Below are positions 23,376 through 54,330 of a DNA stretch of 64,000 nt, one piece after another. The notes below the pieces were generated by a model. It did no database searches. It saw nothing but the letters and a program-made list of their open reading frames with translations, and was not told the DNA's origin. Origin of the DNA: Maylandia zebra (Eukaryota > Chordata > Actinopteri > Cichliformes > Cichlidae); assembly GCF_041146795.1 (NCBI RefSeq), contig NC_135176.1, forward strand, positions 21,735,286 through 21,799,285, given 5' to 3'. The position numbers were made by a program, and so were the translations under genes. Within the stretch, counting starts at the first letter, position 1. Every line of letters begins with the position of its first letter.

Positions 23376-26300
23376 TCAGTCCTCCTCATCACTCCAGAAG
23401 GCATCATCATCTTCATCAGGATCCACACCGAGAAAAAGCCTGCAACAAGAAAGAAAAGATGCATTCACAAACAATACGTAATGTAAATATAATATCAATA
23501 AGCCTAACTTGGGGGAGGGGGTTAAAAAAAGAAGGAAAAAAAAAAATCTCTTACTGGTTGTAACAAGGTGAATGTGGGTTGTTAAAGTGACTGTATGGGT
23601 TGACTTTGCTGAGGACGCCCAGGCACAGCCAACAGAAGTACTGCTTACAAGAGGTGCAGGTCATCTTGTTACAGCCATCAACTTTCTGAAGAGACACAGA
23701 AACGATACATTAGCTACAACTGGGATAATCTGGAAGCGAACGCAAGATTTTTCAGACAGAACAGAAAAAATAACGACATATGACGCCTCAGTCACTGGCC
23801 TAAAGATCACTAGGCAACCCCTTGGCAACCTGGTTAGACAGTGGTTTCCAGGTAATAAAAAAAGTTGCTCTGCGATTGCCTTGGCTGCTGGCAGATTGCC
23901 AGAGTCTCTCGTCAAGGATTTCATAGACTTCAATGAAAGCTCTTAACAACTACTCACCGGGCATTAACGGAAATAAACATGTGACACAAACGCAGACAAT
24001 GATTCCAGGAGTAAACATTTCCCCCTACCAAACATGAGTTGCTAGGATGTCTCTAGGCCAGTACGTTTTAAGGAGCAATTTTTGACTGGTGGCTGCAGTT
24101 CATTTTGGAGACCGTCTGATGACAATAAACATTCAATTTTACAAAAAGCTGAACCATGATGCTCAAGTCAAAGCCAGTTCTACTTCACTGTTAACAACAG
24201 GGAAAGCCCAACCTGTATATTGGTTCCACAGCGCGGGCAGCATTTGCAGTTCTCACTGAGCCAGTCTCTGCTAAAGGACTCCTCAACTGCTTTCTGGATT
24301 ACCCTTTTCCCATAGCGTTGCTCCATGAACTTTTGCCCTGAAGCAGTAGCAGACAGGTACTCATCTCTCAGGTTACGCAGTTCCTCTGTAGGGAAAAAAA
24401 CAAAACAAAAACACTGGTTTGAACATGAAGATGTGTTGATGGCATGTCTTTAAACAAAGAAATCTTCACACCAATGTACAGAATCTGGTGGACAAAGACA
24501 ACATTTTGATATTGGAGACTTTCTGGTTTCTACTACAAAATTTGTAGGTCGAGTTAACTGACCAATCAGATTTGCTTCTAAAGAAAACTATTAAAGTTTC
24601 AGTGGCATTACCTGCACGAATTTTACAGTGGGAGACACCGTGATACCCCAGCTTGCACAGTGTGCAAAAAGCATACTGGCATGCTGAGCAAATGCCCATG
24701 GTTGTGTCTGGCTCCATCATTACAGCGGTACCACAGGACTGACGGGGACAGTAGACCACATCAGCCATAAGGTCCAAACTGGACTGAAGGAGCAAACGGT
24801 CATATCTGGCAAACAGCTCCTCGTCCACGAGCTGTTTCACCTGAAACATAAAGGCAGACAGGAAAGGAAAGCAGGGTAGGCGCTGACGGTAGGGTGAGTT
24901 GGACTTTAATTGAACGGACTCATAAATCACAAATACCTGTGACGGTGTGGCTAAAGAGGTACATTTGGGCTCCGGGCAGTTAAGGCACTGAACATTGCCA
25001 TCCCTTATTTGGATCTGGAAGTATTCAGTCATGCAGGCCTTGCAGTATACATGTTGGCACTCCTTAAAGCAGAGACAGTTTGAGCCCAGCTTCTCTACAA
25101 AGCAGATTCCACAGCAGAACACTCTGCTGTCGAACACCCTCTGCCGCTGCGCCTCGTCAAAGTCTAGGAGCTGAGGTAGAAGGTCGGCACGCGGGTCCAT
25201 CAAAAGGACAGTCCTCGGGTCCAGCTGAGAAGACGATGAAATCTTCTGTTCAGACTTGGAATTCATCAATTCTTTTTTCTTTTCTTCTGCTTTTTCAGGA
25301 TGGCCCCCAAACTGCACCATAGCTAGGACAAAAAAGCAAAAGACAAATTTGCACCATTTATAAACATAAAATGCAATCTGTACATATGAATTACAAACAG
25401 AAAAAAATGCCTGAGATGTGAACAATGTGTACAAGTGTGTGTACCAATGCACATGACAGGGAAACAATTAATAGCTTTCAACCTTCCATCTTTCCAGTTC
25501 AACTTTCAGGGGAAAAAAGTGGATACCACCAATGAGATGTTAGGTAGCCATCAGCAAAACAATGAGAAAACTGAGATCCTCACACCCAGGATGCCTACGT
25601 GTGCATCAAGTATTCTGCAACTGAGAAGCATCCAAAATGTTTATTTTAGGCTCAGTGCAGCTAAAGCACTGACAGTGTCCATGTTATGCTATTTTGGAAT
25701 GTGGATAATTTCAACTAACGGCTAAGAAGACATGGCGAGGTTAAATAACATTAACAAATCTAATGTTTTGAGCCAGTTTGTCCCAGTGTGCATAGTGTGT
25801 GGTGTGAAGTATCTATGCTCTAATTTTCACTGCACGGTCGGGTTTTCTTCACTCATTACCTGCCTTACTTCCTCCCCTTATGATTTCAAGAGGTGACTGG
25901 ATACCCAGAAAGCCCAGAGCCTCTTCTTTGAGGAACTGGATCCATGTGAAAAGAATCACACAACCCTGATTCTCCTCCCACAGCTCATCCAGTCGTCGGC
26001 ATAGAGAGCTCATCTGAGGTGACATTGAGAAAGGTTTTGATATTTACGATGTACTGTTGACTCACAATTTGAATATCCCAACATGTCCAGTACTTCTTGT
26101 GGCACAATAAAGGATTATCTGAGTTGTTATGAGTCCGTACCTGTGCTCTGGTCATCCATTTACAGCTGAGAGTGAAGAGCGGTGGGGCTGTAGAGGGATA
26201 GTCTGCAGGAATCTCAAAGTTGACCACCAAAGGAGGTAGGAAGGAGACATTATATTCAGTTTTATTCTCTCCTGTGATAGACAGAAGAGACTTCATTACA

Positions 26301-27126
26301 TTTCTTATTAGTGCATGATTAGGAGGGAATAACTGAATTAACCCTCTGCACCCCATATTAGCTGTGGATGGCCAAACTCGCATACGATATGAAAAGGTAA
26401 TCATATTTATATAAGGAAAAGTTGAATTTTTAGGACACTTGAGTCCAACATGTTGTTGTTTAGCGAGCTTGTTGTCAGCTACATGGAGACCGGGAAGGAT
26501 TGCATGTCTAACCTGCTGACACTAACTGTGACAATATCGGTAATAAATAAGTATGTTTATGCAAGTTTTCCTATGTTAAAGTCCTGACTTCAGCACAGAT
26601 GAGGCTTGAGGTGAGGAGGGGGATGAGATGGAGGCAGGAAGGAGAGAGTAATGCTGTAGGATGCAAACGAAAAGATGAAAATATCAATGTAAACATCTTA
26701 AATGGCCACATGCAGTTTGAAAAAGCTATCTCTAATCTTTGAATAAAACAAACTAATAATTACTTAAGCTTTAATCATGTTTATCACCATATACCCATTG
26801 CCATTTCTTTCAGGAATCTGGAAGATCTTAATAAAATTATATTAAGGTACAGAGGGTTAGGGTTAGCCCATCTTCTCCAACGCATCCTGAAAAGCGCTTT
26901 ATTATTATGAAACCTGTCAGATTTTTCCCCACAGCTTGCTTTTCTTTCTTTGCAAAGCCTACCGGACAGCTGTACCTTTGACTACCACTTTGAAATCTGG
27001 AGGGAGCTCCAGACAGAGCTGGATCTCTCCCCCCTGTGCAGACTCTGCCCGATGAAATTCCTCTTCATCGTAGATACTTGCTAAAGCAAGCAGCTCATCC
27101 TCCTGGGCTTCCTTGTCCTCAGACAT
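23376..27126 (-). CDS. rnf14: RNF14 (ARA54), RWD/RBR E3 ubiquitin ligase, 8 coding exons
   Basis: Exons (minus): 27126-26976, 26271-26141, 26013-25860, 25322-24937, 24840-24612, 24385-24213, 23685-23555, 23439-23376; 1419 nt, 472 aa (human 474). RNF14 is a RING-between-RING ligase that interacts with the androgen receptor and also acts in resolving stalled-ribosome and RNA-protein crosslink stress. Order seen: N-terminal RWD domain (about residues 8-140, with FLPPLVVNFEIPADYPS), a low-complexity KKKE/SSSS linker (156-177), RING1 with Cys216, Cys219, Cys234, His236, Cys239, Cys242, Cys261 and Cys266, the IBR (about 300-350), then RING2 with Cys400 and Cys403 and the catalytic Cys413 (DGCNKMTC). 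The tail is acidic (DEDDDAFWSDEED). The start MSEDKEAQEDELL matches the family. An open frame running on past exons 4-5 into introns (24466-25467) is not a separate gene. Confidence 0.97.
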
Positions 27127-27940
27127 TTACATTCCTGCATTAACGGTGTGTGACAAACATTTATTATTAGAAATATCATGACAAATCCTGACAAACCGCT
27201 AGCACACGTTAATACTGACAGAAAGCTAAAAACAAAAGCAGCAACTTGCATTTTGTCCTCAGAAACATAACGTTTTCCTGCATTCACAGTTTGCAGCTTG
27301 GTTAACCGTGGTTTTCCCGGAACTCTTTTTATATAACAATGACTAATCACCTGAGAGCAAAGTACAGTTTCCTGTGATATAACGTCAGCTTACCGTAGCT
27401 AACGTCATGCTACAGTGTGGCCCAAAAGTTAGCAAGCTAGCTAGAAAAAGTTTACTTATCTATGTCAGACGTATTCCTAACTCCATCCTAATTTAACAGC
27501 AAGTAAATCTGAACCGTGAGTCAGCTTCAAACTAGAGGACAGCTCCGTAACTACCAAAGTAACTAGGGGAAACCCATCCAGGCTAGCTTGTTGTGCTAGC
27601 TCAAACAGTGGCTTCTTGGGGATCTCGGCCGTCCTCTAACTTTTCTTCTGTAGCAGCAACACAGCACTTTAGCTCGTCTACGCAACTAAGAACCCCTGCA
27701 TAAGATCCCTAAGCCTCTAAGTACTAATTAACTATGGAAAAGTCAATGTTTCTTACCTTGTGCGGCCAAAGCACTAATGACTCCTGCCCTGACTTCTTTC
27801 TGTCATGGCGCGTCACCTTCAGGCTTGTGAGTGTATGACATCTTTACTTGCAATTTTGTTACGCTAAGAAGCAGCGACCTCATGGTATTTAAATAAATAT
27901 TGTACCTCTGTAAGACTGTACGAATCTTAGTAAACATACA
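27127..27940 (-). promoter_or_regulatory. rnf14 5' region with candidate 5' UTR exon
   Basis: An acceptor lies just upstream of the start codon (TTAATGCAG, then GAATGTAAATG on the minus strand). A good donor, CAAG/GTAAGA, sits with its exon edge at 27757, so a non-coding first exon at about 27757-27810 is likely. The region is otherwise without recognised repeats; no core promoter element stood out. Confidence 0.4.
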
Positions 27941-27966
27941 CCACTTCATTAGGTACACCTGTTCAT

Positions 27967-29647
27967 CAGAGGTGTGGACTCGAGTCACATGACTTGGACT
28001 CGAGTCAGACTCGAGTCATTAATTTTATGACTTTAGACTTGACTTGAAAAAATGTTCTAAGACTTGTGACTTGACTTGGACTTTTACACCAATGACTTGG
28101 GACTTGAATTGGACTTGAACCGGTTTACTTGAAAAGACTTGATATTTTACCCCAAATATAAAATTTAACATGCATATTATATAGAGATTGAAAATGTGAC
28201 GTCATTCACGGGTAGAACCGCAAAGGATTCTGGGAACTCGTGGCAAGCGGTACTAGCGCACGCAGGCTTTCAATTGAAATCAGTCACACAGCGATAAAAA
28301 GAAACACAAAAATGTCAAGAAGCTGTTGTATTATTAACTGCAATAGCCGGTCGCATGACAGCCACGGGAAGCCGACGGGTAAAGAGATCGGTTGTTATCG
28401 GATTACGTCGTTGAAGAGAAATTGTTCGAGCCATGTTTCCGAAGTAACAAAGACAAGACGGATGGTCTGGATTGCAGCCATTCAAAGATCAAATATAACG
28501 TCCCAGAACACTCCAGCTCACAGGTTAGTCTGCTCCAAGCATTTACACGAAGGTCAGTGTCTTTTAGTACTTAATACGTCATTTTCATAACATAATTAGT
28601 GATATAGGTTACAAGCAAGTCTGGCGCTGAACAGAAATTGTCGCGCTATGCTCCTTTGTTTATTGTGCATAAATAGTGAATTGTCCTGACACAATATTGC
28701 GTTTCGCTTCTGTTATTATGGTACATTGACAAAAACATATACTTTTATTCACAGGGTAAAACAGTTGTTTTGTATCACTAATTGTCCAGTGCGATTACAG
28801 CATACAATATTATTGTCACTGCTACATTTCTGTGATGGGTACCAGAAATTATTTCCACTACTAATTAATTACCGTTGAGCTCAAAGGTCCTATTAATAAA
28901 CGGTTAACGAATGTGTATTTATGACGACGATTTGTGAGACTGGTAAACTTATGATACGTACGATGGTCTTTCGTTCTACACGGTGCATTTCAAGGTCCTG
29001 CACCCATCCGTCGGTAAACTGTACCTGGGCTTGTTGCAGTGACCGGAAGTTACTAAACTTCATGAGTGTGTGCACTCACTCCAAGAACCGTATGATTATA
29101 AATATGCATATAAATATGCTAAGATGAGATAGCTGACTTCATCTAACTAGCAAATGTTTTCCAGGCTACGTTGGTGATTCAGTTTTTTTTAATATGTATG
29201 ATATTTTTGTCATGCGATTTTAAAGCTGGTCCTACAACCGCATCCAAGAATAACATGCAGCTTATCTCAGAACTGTCGGTGAAAATTATTCTTGGAGCTA
29301 GGTTTAATTGAGCTGCATTTTAAAGAGGTGCAATTTCACAATTTGTGTATATTTTCTAAGTTCACTATTTTGTCATGTGTTGAGAAAAACACAGAGTAAA
29401 AAATTACATGGTCTAATATTTACATTTAGCATAACTGCAACATTATTTTTTCGTTTTTTTTTTTAAAGACTCGAAAGGACTTGAAATTCAAAGTTTCAGA
29501 CTTGTGACTTGACTCGGACTTTTACACCAGTGACTTGAGACTCGACTCTGACTTGCCTGACATTACTTGAGACTTGACTTGAGACTTGAGGATAAAGACT
29601 TGAGACTTACTTGAGACTTGCAAAACAATGACTTGGTCCCACCTCTG
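27967..29647 (+). mobile_element. THAP-encoding element with CAGAGGTG ends and 8-bp TSD
   Basis: The element starts CAGAGGTG and ends CACCTCTG. It is flanked on both sides by the exact 8-mer CTGTTCAT (27959-27966 and 29648-29655), which belongs to the interrupted Tc1 relic. The subterminal zones (27977-28140 and 29468-29630) are dense arrays of ACTTGAGACT/GACTCGAGTC-like words. At 28312-28590 the plus strand encodes a THAP-type zinc finger. No catalytic transposase domain was recognised in the rest. The 8-bp duplication fits both hAT and P superfamilies; the CAGAGGTG ends look hAT-like, whereas an N-terminal THAP finger is typical of P-type transposases. Confidence 0.75.
28312..28590 (+). CDS. 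THAP zinc-finger exon of the transposable element
   Basis: From the ATG at 28312 the frame reads MSRSCCIINCNSR with a later MVWIAAIQR and LVCSKH. That is the C2CH pattern of a THAP DNA-binding domain (C-x3-C near the start, a central Trp, C-x2-H near the end). An upstream in-frame ATG at 28240 also exists. A potential donor (GAAG/GTCAGT) follows the VCSKH motif, so the reading to the stop at 28590 may be intronic. No downstream transposase exon was recognised, so it may be a partial or non-autonomous copy. Function in this copy is unknown. Confidence 0.55.
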   Translation: MSRSCCIINCNSRSHDSHGKPTGKEIGCYRITSLKRNCSSHVSEVTKTRRMVWIAAIQRSNITSQNTPAHRLVCSKHLHEGQCLLVLNTSFS

Positions 29648-30060
29648 CTGTTCATTTACTTGCTGATACTAATATCTAATCAACCAATCACATGGAAATG
29701 CAGTGCTTTTAGCCATATAGACATGATCAAGATGACCTGCTGAAGTTCAAACTGAGCATCATAATGGGGAAGAAAGGTGATTTAAAATATTCCCAGTACG
29801 AGTATTTCAGAAACTGTTGTTCTACTGGGATTTTCCTACAAAGCCATGTCTTGGGTTTATAGAGAAAGGTCTGAACAAGTAAAAAAATATCCAATGAACA
29901 GCAGTTCTCTGTAAGAAAATGCCTTGTTAACACTAGAGGTCAAAGGAGAATGTCAAGACAGCCTAAATTTGGTGTAAAAAATATGAAAGCATGGATCCAT
30001 CCTGCCTCGTATTAATGTTTTAGCCCGCTGGTGGTATAATGGTGTAGTAAGCGCATGGCC

Positions 30061-30425
30061 CACTAGAGGACGCCAGGCCCTCCTCACAAAGCATGTTTTT
30101 GACTGTATCAGTGGACTGCTGGAGGTCACTTTGAAGGGCTCTGGCATTGCTCATCCTGTTCTTCCTTGCTCAACGGAGCGGATACCGGTCCTGTTGATTG
30201 GTTAAGAATGGCCTTCTGTTCTAGGATATACAGCAAACCTGGCAGTGACAACTGATGTGCCATCCTGGTAGAGTTGGACTACCTCGGCCACTTCTACGGG
30301 TCGGTCAAAAGCTAGCAGCGCTCTCCTACTTAATTGACCATATCAATATTCAAGAAGTTTAAATGGCTTGAGGTTATATTCTGCTTAAAAAGTGTTTAAT
30401 TTTTTGGAGCAGTGTATTGTGCAAG
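30061..30425 (-). mobile_element. Tc1-type relic in inverse orientation
   Basis: The reverse complement carries blocks familiar from another fish Tc1-type family: 'agtccactgatacagtc' and 'tgagcaatgccagagccctt' near 30100-30150, and the 'gagcaaggaagaacaggatg' stretch next to it. The plus-strand end 'aattttttggagcagtgtat' (30397-30416) is the usual terminus of these relics. It is non-coding now. Confidence 0.45.
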
Positions 30426-30561
30426 GTTGCAGGATGTTTGTAGAGTGTTTGCAAAACTACATTTAAAATAAACCTTATTTTCTTTCTGAAAACTGGATGT
30501 AGGATATGCAATTACTACTGTGTTCAAGACAAAAAAAACAACTTTTTCAGCTATAAGTCAT

Positions 30562-30567
30562 TTTATT
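30562..30567 (-). terminator. Candidate hspa4 poly(A) signal
   Basis: AATAAA on the minus strand about 835 nt after the hspa4 stop codon. It would give a 3' UTR of roughly 0.85 kb; other signals cannot be excluded. Confidence 0.4.
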
Positions 30568-31399
30568 TTTTTAAATTTTTGCTTCTTTTTGGTGACGTGG
30601 CAACAACAGCAGCACCCAAAAAGGTGATTTGTTGCACCAGCATTCACTTTTAAGTAAAAAACAAAACAAAACAACAAAACCCCTCCCAAAACAAAAAATT
30701 CAAGGCTACCAGAGAACAACAGACATACCAGTGCTTTTGAATGAGAAAAGCTCAACAAAGAAATACTGCATGACAGTAACTTGTTGTATATAGTTCAAAC
30801 ATACAATACAAGTAAACTCAACAAAAACTCCCTGCTTCCACTTAAACGAAATAACATTATAATCCGAAGTTACAATTGTTTGTGGTGGTGGTGGTGGGGG
30901 AACACAATTTTGTCATGTACAACTCTGAACAATCCGTGTTAACTACCAGTGCCTCTGTATGTATACTTACACTCAGACATACCGCAGTAGTTTACATTTT
31001 CAATAATCTCGTATGTATAATTCTCTCCTGAACAGCTATTTTGCTTACAAATTTTTCATATCTGACATTCATAGTTTACATTTGCTCTGGAAATGCTGAA
31101 GTCATCTTTAACAATACAGCCCACCAAAGCAGCACAGAGAGAAAGCAGTTTCCATCCCACGCTCACAACCTTTATGTCATTAAGTAGTCCGTTTAGTATT
31201 ACTATTATGCAATATTTTTTGTAGTCAAACAAAATGAGAAATGGCATGCTGAGGCGGCTGGTTGATGCGTAGTGTTGATTAGAGATGCTGTCGTCTGTGT
31301 CTTTGAGAGAGGCTACTCGGTCATCAAGAACAATCTCAGAGGAAGGACAGAACTCTGTTTCAGGAGGAAACTAAAACTCAGGGGCTGCAGTGGAAGCAG

Positions 31400-43299
<11,900 letters not shown>

Positions 43300-43300
<1 letters not shown>

Positions 43301-44389
43301 AGTCGAGGTGTAGGGAGAAAGCTCCATAAATTTCTTCTTATTTAATAATAAATAATAAAAAAAACCTCCAAGTTTAAGGTTTACAGTAAGTGAAATCAAC
43401 AAATGACTAGCTTGATGAATTCTGGAATCGAATCAGGGTGGGGAAACAAAAATAGACTGTGATGCAAAAAGTGATGAAGTCATTTTTGTCCCCTTTTGTT
43501 TTTTTTGTTTTTTTTGTTTTTATTTTATTAGAAATAAAAAAAAATGTAAATGACCCAGCTCAGAGCAAAGTCATGGGGAAAATAAGAAAATATAATAACA
43601 TTAAACAAATTAATTATAAACAACTAAAGCATAGCAATTTTTAAAGTCGTTGTTACTGAAAAAGATTAGTTTTTAAATACGTTCTCCTTAGTAATTTTCA
43701 TGATATAAAATTACCAATCATTATAAATAATTAGTATAAAATAGTAGCTGACATAACACTTTTTTGGTTTGGTTTGCAAAAACAAAATGTCATTTATTTA
43801 AGAATCTATGAAACAGAGAAGAGAGCTGATGACATGTAAACGCAGCTCTGACAAATCGTAAATGCAGGTGGATGTGGTGACACTTGACTGCTGAAAGTGT
43901 GCACTGTGTTGGTGACAGATAACTGAATGCTTAACCTCAGTAACTGTTTCCACAGAAAGTGGAAATAAGAAGCTGGGGAGAAATATGATAAACAGAATGT
44001 TTATATGCCATTATATGCTGATTGTAAACGAAACATTATTATGTGAGGCACATTTTTTCCTTTAATGTAGTATAAATGAATCACATGTATCACAGTACTG
44101 CACTAAACTCTAATTCATTTATATTTTATTTGAAACATAGGAAATCAATGCACCAAGATATTGAAACATGTTCAAACCAAATGGAAATACAAGAAAAAAC
44201 TGAGTTTGTGAGTTTGTACACATATTTGGATAATGCTTTTGCTGTATTGGCAGTGCGTTTGGTATCACTGTCATGCTTTCCAGACTGTATTGCACGGAGG
44301 ATCAAACTCTGACTGTGCTTTTCTGCAGTCATAATTTATCAGTTTTAACAAGAACTCCAACACCATGAGATTTACATGATGGAGGGGAT
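43300..44389. other. hspa4-zcchc10 intergenic, nothing recognised
   Basis: AT-rich sequence with T-runs (43498-43530) between two divergent genes. No exon, RNA gene or repeat family was recognised. Confidence 0.4.
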
Positions 44390-45015
44390 TCATATCTGCA
44401 TTTTGTTTTACAGATTCTGCAGACACTCACAGTTGTACGTCTCTCCTGACCTCTTCTGCACAAACTGATGATGATTCGACTCACAAATTTCAAATTACAC
44501 TGATTTTCAGACCACTTTTTTTTTTTCTAATTTAGCATACCTCGGGCTGTTTCCCATTCTTAAGAATGGCTTCTTGACACTCACTCAGACCATTTCGTCA
44601 AACAGATGGATTAAGAGTCAGGTCTTTACTGGATTTTGTCCTGTTTCTTAAGGATGACTTTGAGATACTTCTCATCTGCCGAAGAGAGCTTTTTTGTAGT
44701 TGTCGATTACAATTTAACGACATACAATTTGAAATTGTGTCTTTAATTGTCTGATCTGTATTGCCACCATACTCATTTATCACTTAGATGGCTTTTGTAT
44801 GTTTGAATGATTCATAGGTCAGAGTTAAGTGTTACATACACAGACTGGACTGAAACGGAGGGAAAATAACAGCGAATGTCCAAAGGAAAACTTTGACAGA
44901 ATTCAGGAAGCCTGCAGAACCATTGCTCAAGAACACTTAGAATAATATCCTGTTCCTTATAAGCAAAATATCAAGAAAAATGAGGAGTTGCTCAAGACTT
45001 TTGCATAGTATTATT
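44390..45015 (-). mobile_element. Decayed DNA-transposon relic upstream of zcchc10
   Basis: 'gatgactttgagatacttct' (44653-44672), 'tcatctgccgaagagagctt' and the end 'gagttgctcaagacttttgcatagta' type sequence (44983-45010) are familiar from a non-autonomous fish repeat related to Tc1/mariner. The reverse strand has a 61-codon remnant frame. Boundaries are approximate. Confidence 0.4.
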
Positions 45016-45102
45016 TAAAAAAACACACACAAAACGTCAGGGCTGCTGTGAATTAAATGTTAATGATTACAAATACATGCAGTAGACCTTCCTTACCCAT
45101 AG

Positions 45103-45179
45103 GAGGCGATAACGGAGTTGATTGGGCCGGAAATACGCGCTTATTTAACGCCAACAAAGAAGAAAAAGTAACCTGCAAC
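45103..45179 (+). promoter_or_regulatory. zcchc10 proximal promoter with ETS-type site
   Basis: GCCGGAAAT (45125-45133) beside an inverted CCAAT (ATTGG, 45121-45125) lies 50 bp upstream of the zcchc10 start codon. This layout is usual for short TATA-less promoters. The first exon is therefore probably short. Confidence 0.4.
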
Positions 45180-52339
<7,160 letters not shown>

Positions 52340-52384
52340 ACATTGTGGAATCAGCAGGATTTCTTGTTGTTATTTTTCTTTTCC

Positions 52385-52387
<3 letters not shown>

Positions 52388-52420
<33 letters not shown>
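52388..52420. repeat. 33-nt poly-T tract in zcchc10 3' UTR
   Basis: It starts 49 nt after the zcchc10 stop codon and would put a long U-run in the mRNA 3' UTR. A poly(A) signal AATAAA follows at 52752-52757. Confidence 0.85.
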
Positions 52421-52751
52421 CCCTCCTTATTAAAAAAACAACAACAACAACTGAGTGGATATGGACTAAGGAGAGGAGACACGATGTCACAAAAGAGAGA
52501 AATAAGGCAATTCCAGTGTTACTTCTACTAGTGGGATATTTTCTTCAATTTTTAGGTCTACTAAGGATACAAACTTTAAATATCCAAAGCAACGAATGTG
52601 ATTAATCAAATGAAATCTTGTGATTTTGTACTTTAGTATATTTTTAGTGAAACTTAATCTGTACAGTTCAAAATCTTTATAAAACAGCAGCATATCTAGA
52701 ACTGAAAAGACATGATACAACAAAAGATTATATAACAGTTGTTTTAGTCTG

Positions 52752-52757
52752 AATAAA
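52752..52757 (+). terminator. Candidate zcchc10 poly(A) signal
   Basis: AATAAA about 415 nt after the stop. Further AATAAA hexamers follow at about 52948 and 52990, so the true end is not certain. Confidence 0.4.
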
Positions 52758-53519
52758 ATTAGTTACGCACACAAAACTCTTGTTGCTCGGGAATTGGATT
52801 TGCTTGTCTCACTGTAAAGCTAGTTTTTTTTTTTGTTTGTTTGTTTTTTTTTTTTAAACCTTTTTGAATTTGCTATTGTAAAATATTTTATTTTGCTAAA
52901 AAAAAAGAAAAACGCATTATATGATTTTAGATATATGGATTTAGGAATAAAATGTCAAATAAACAGTCTTTTTGTTCACGAGTTTACAAATAAAATATTT
53001 TTTAAATCAGCATATAGTCATGTGAAATACAGGTTATTGTAGTTTTGCATTTTCTATTTCATTTCATTTTCACTTTGTTTTTACGTTTAGTTGGCGTTAG
53101 TTTTCAGAGAGGATTTTCTTTCTTCAGTTTAGTTTTTTTCAGCTTATCATTTTAGTCTTTTTATTATCAATATAGGGAGGGGATATGTCAGTTTCAGGAA
53201 AACCAAGGATTGCAGTAAAAACAAAGCTGACTCGGTCTTGACGACATCTAGAGTCTTAATAAACACATCCATCAATGCCTCATCAGGCAAGTTGTAACAA
53301 TTGTTTTTTAAACTTAGGGTGTTTTCTGAATATGCTTTATTTTATTTTTTAATAAAAGTGTTTAGTTTTAATTTTTAGCTAGCTATAATAACCTTAATCG
53401 GCACATAACAAAGAAAAACCCATCTTGTGTCAGCAGGTCTTAAAATTATTCAACACAACCTCATATGAACGACACATGACATAGTAAATCATTTTTAACC
53501 TTAGCCAAACTACAGAAGC

Positions 53520-54330
53520 AGTGTGTGGGAAAACCAAGTATACCCTATGATTCAGTAGCTTGTAAAACCGCCTTTAGCAAGAATAAGTTGAAGTAATCAA
53601 TTTCTGTATGACTGACAGTTGCTTACGTTGTGGAGGAATTTTGGCCCACTCTTTTTTCCTTTCTTTTTTTTACAGTGTTGTTTAATTTCATTGAGGGTTG
53701 CCGTTGCATTGCGTTTGTTTATGCTCAACTTTCCTGCTACAGCATTTCATCAGGATGAGGTCTGCGCTTTGACTCGGCCATTGCAACACCTCGATTCTTT
53801 CTTTTTTTTCCAGTTATTGTGTTGCAGATTTAATGCTTTGCTGTCAATGTCCTCTTGCACAACTCAATTTCAGCCAAGCTTTAGCTGACAGTCACATGGC
53901 TTCACCTTTTACTCAATGACTGCAAAGTTTCCAAGTCCGGTGGTTGCAAAAATACCTCAAATCATCAAACCTCCACCACCATGCTTCACAGTTGGTGTGA
54001 GGTGTTGATATGCTAGTTCAGTTCTAAGTTTACAGTGCGTATTATGGCCAAACATCTTCACTGTGTACTGATATGTTTAAGGAGTTTGCTCTTGTGGTTT
54101 GTTTAGATGCAACTTTGCAAACTTAAGCTGTGCTGGCCTGTTCTTGTAAGAGAGAAGAAGCTTTCTCCGGCAACCCTTCCAAACAAGACATACTTGTTCA
54201 ATCTTTTTGTAACTGTACTCTCATGAGCTTTAACATTTAACATGCTAACCAAGGCCTTTAGAGTCTGAGATGAAGCAGGGTGTACTTAGTTTCTCACACG
54301 TTTTGGTTTTTTGACTCAATTTTTGATGAA
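53520..54330 (-). mobile_element. Degenerate Tc1-like transposon, second copy
   Basis: Same family and orientation as 2150-2870. 'aaacctccaccaccatgctt' (53968-53987) is the reverse of the GGGG-containing transposase motif, and 'gaggtctgcgctttgactcgg' with 'ccattgcaacacctcgattc' (53757-53797) matches 'ggtcttgactttgactggg' and 'ctattgcaacgccttgattt' in the first copy. It is heavily decayed. Confidence 0.6.

Larger units (their letters stand above)
27935..30060 (+). mobile_element. Tc1-like relic split by a younger insertion
   Basis: The left terminus (ccacttcattaggtacacct, 27941-27960) breaks at 27966 and the same element resumes at 29656 with 'acttgctgatactaatatct', the 'catatagacatgatcaagat' stretch and 'ggggaagaaaggtgattta' (29766-29784). 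Around 29960-30045 it keeps the 'gaaagcatggatccatcctg' block and a remnant of the GGG-type motif. It is the same family as 217-580 and 8752-9728. Its right end was not found. Confidence 0.7.

Noticed and set aside
23572-23946. 124-codon plus-strand frame opposite rnf14
   Set aside because: It is antisense to rnf14 exon 7 and its intron, without recognisable motifs.
24466-25467. 333-codon open frame as a standalone gene
   Set aside because: It is rnf14 exon 4 and exon 5 with the introns between and around them read through; splice sites and the RNF14 alignment cut it at 25322-24937 and 24840-24612.
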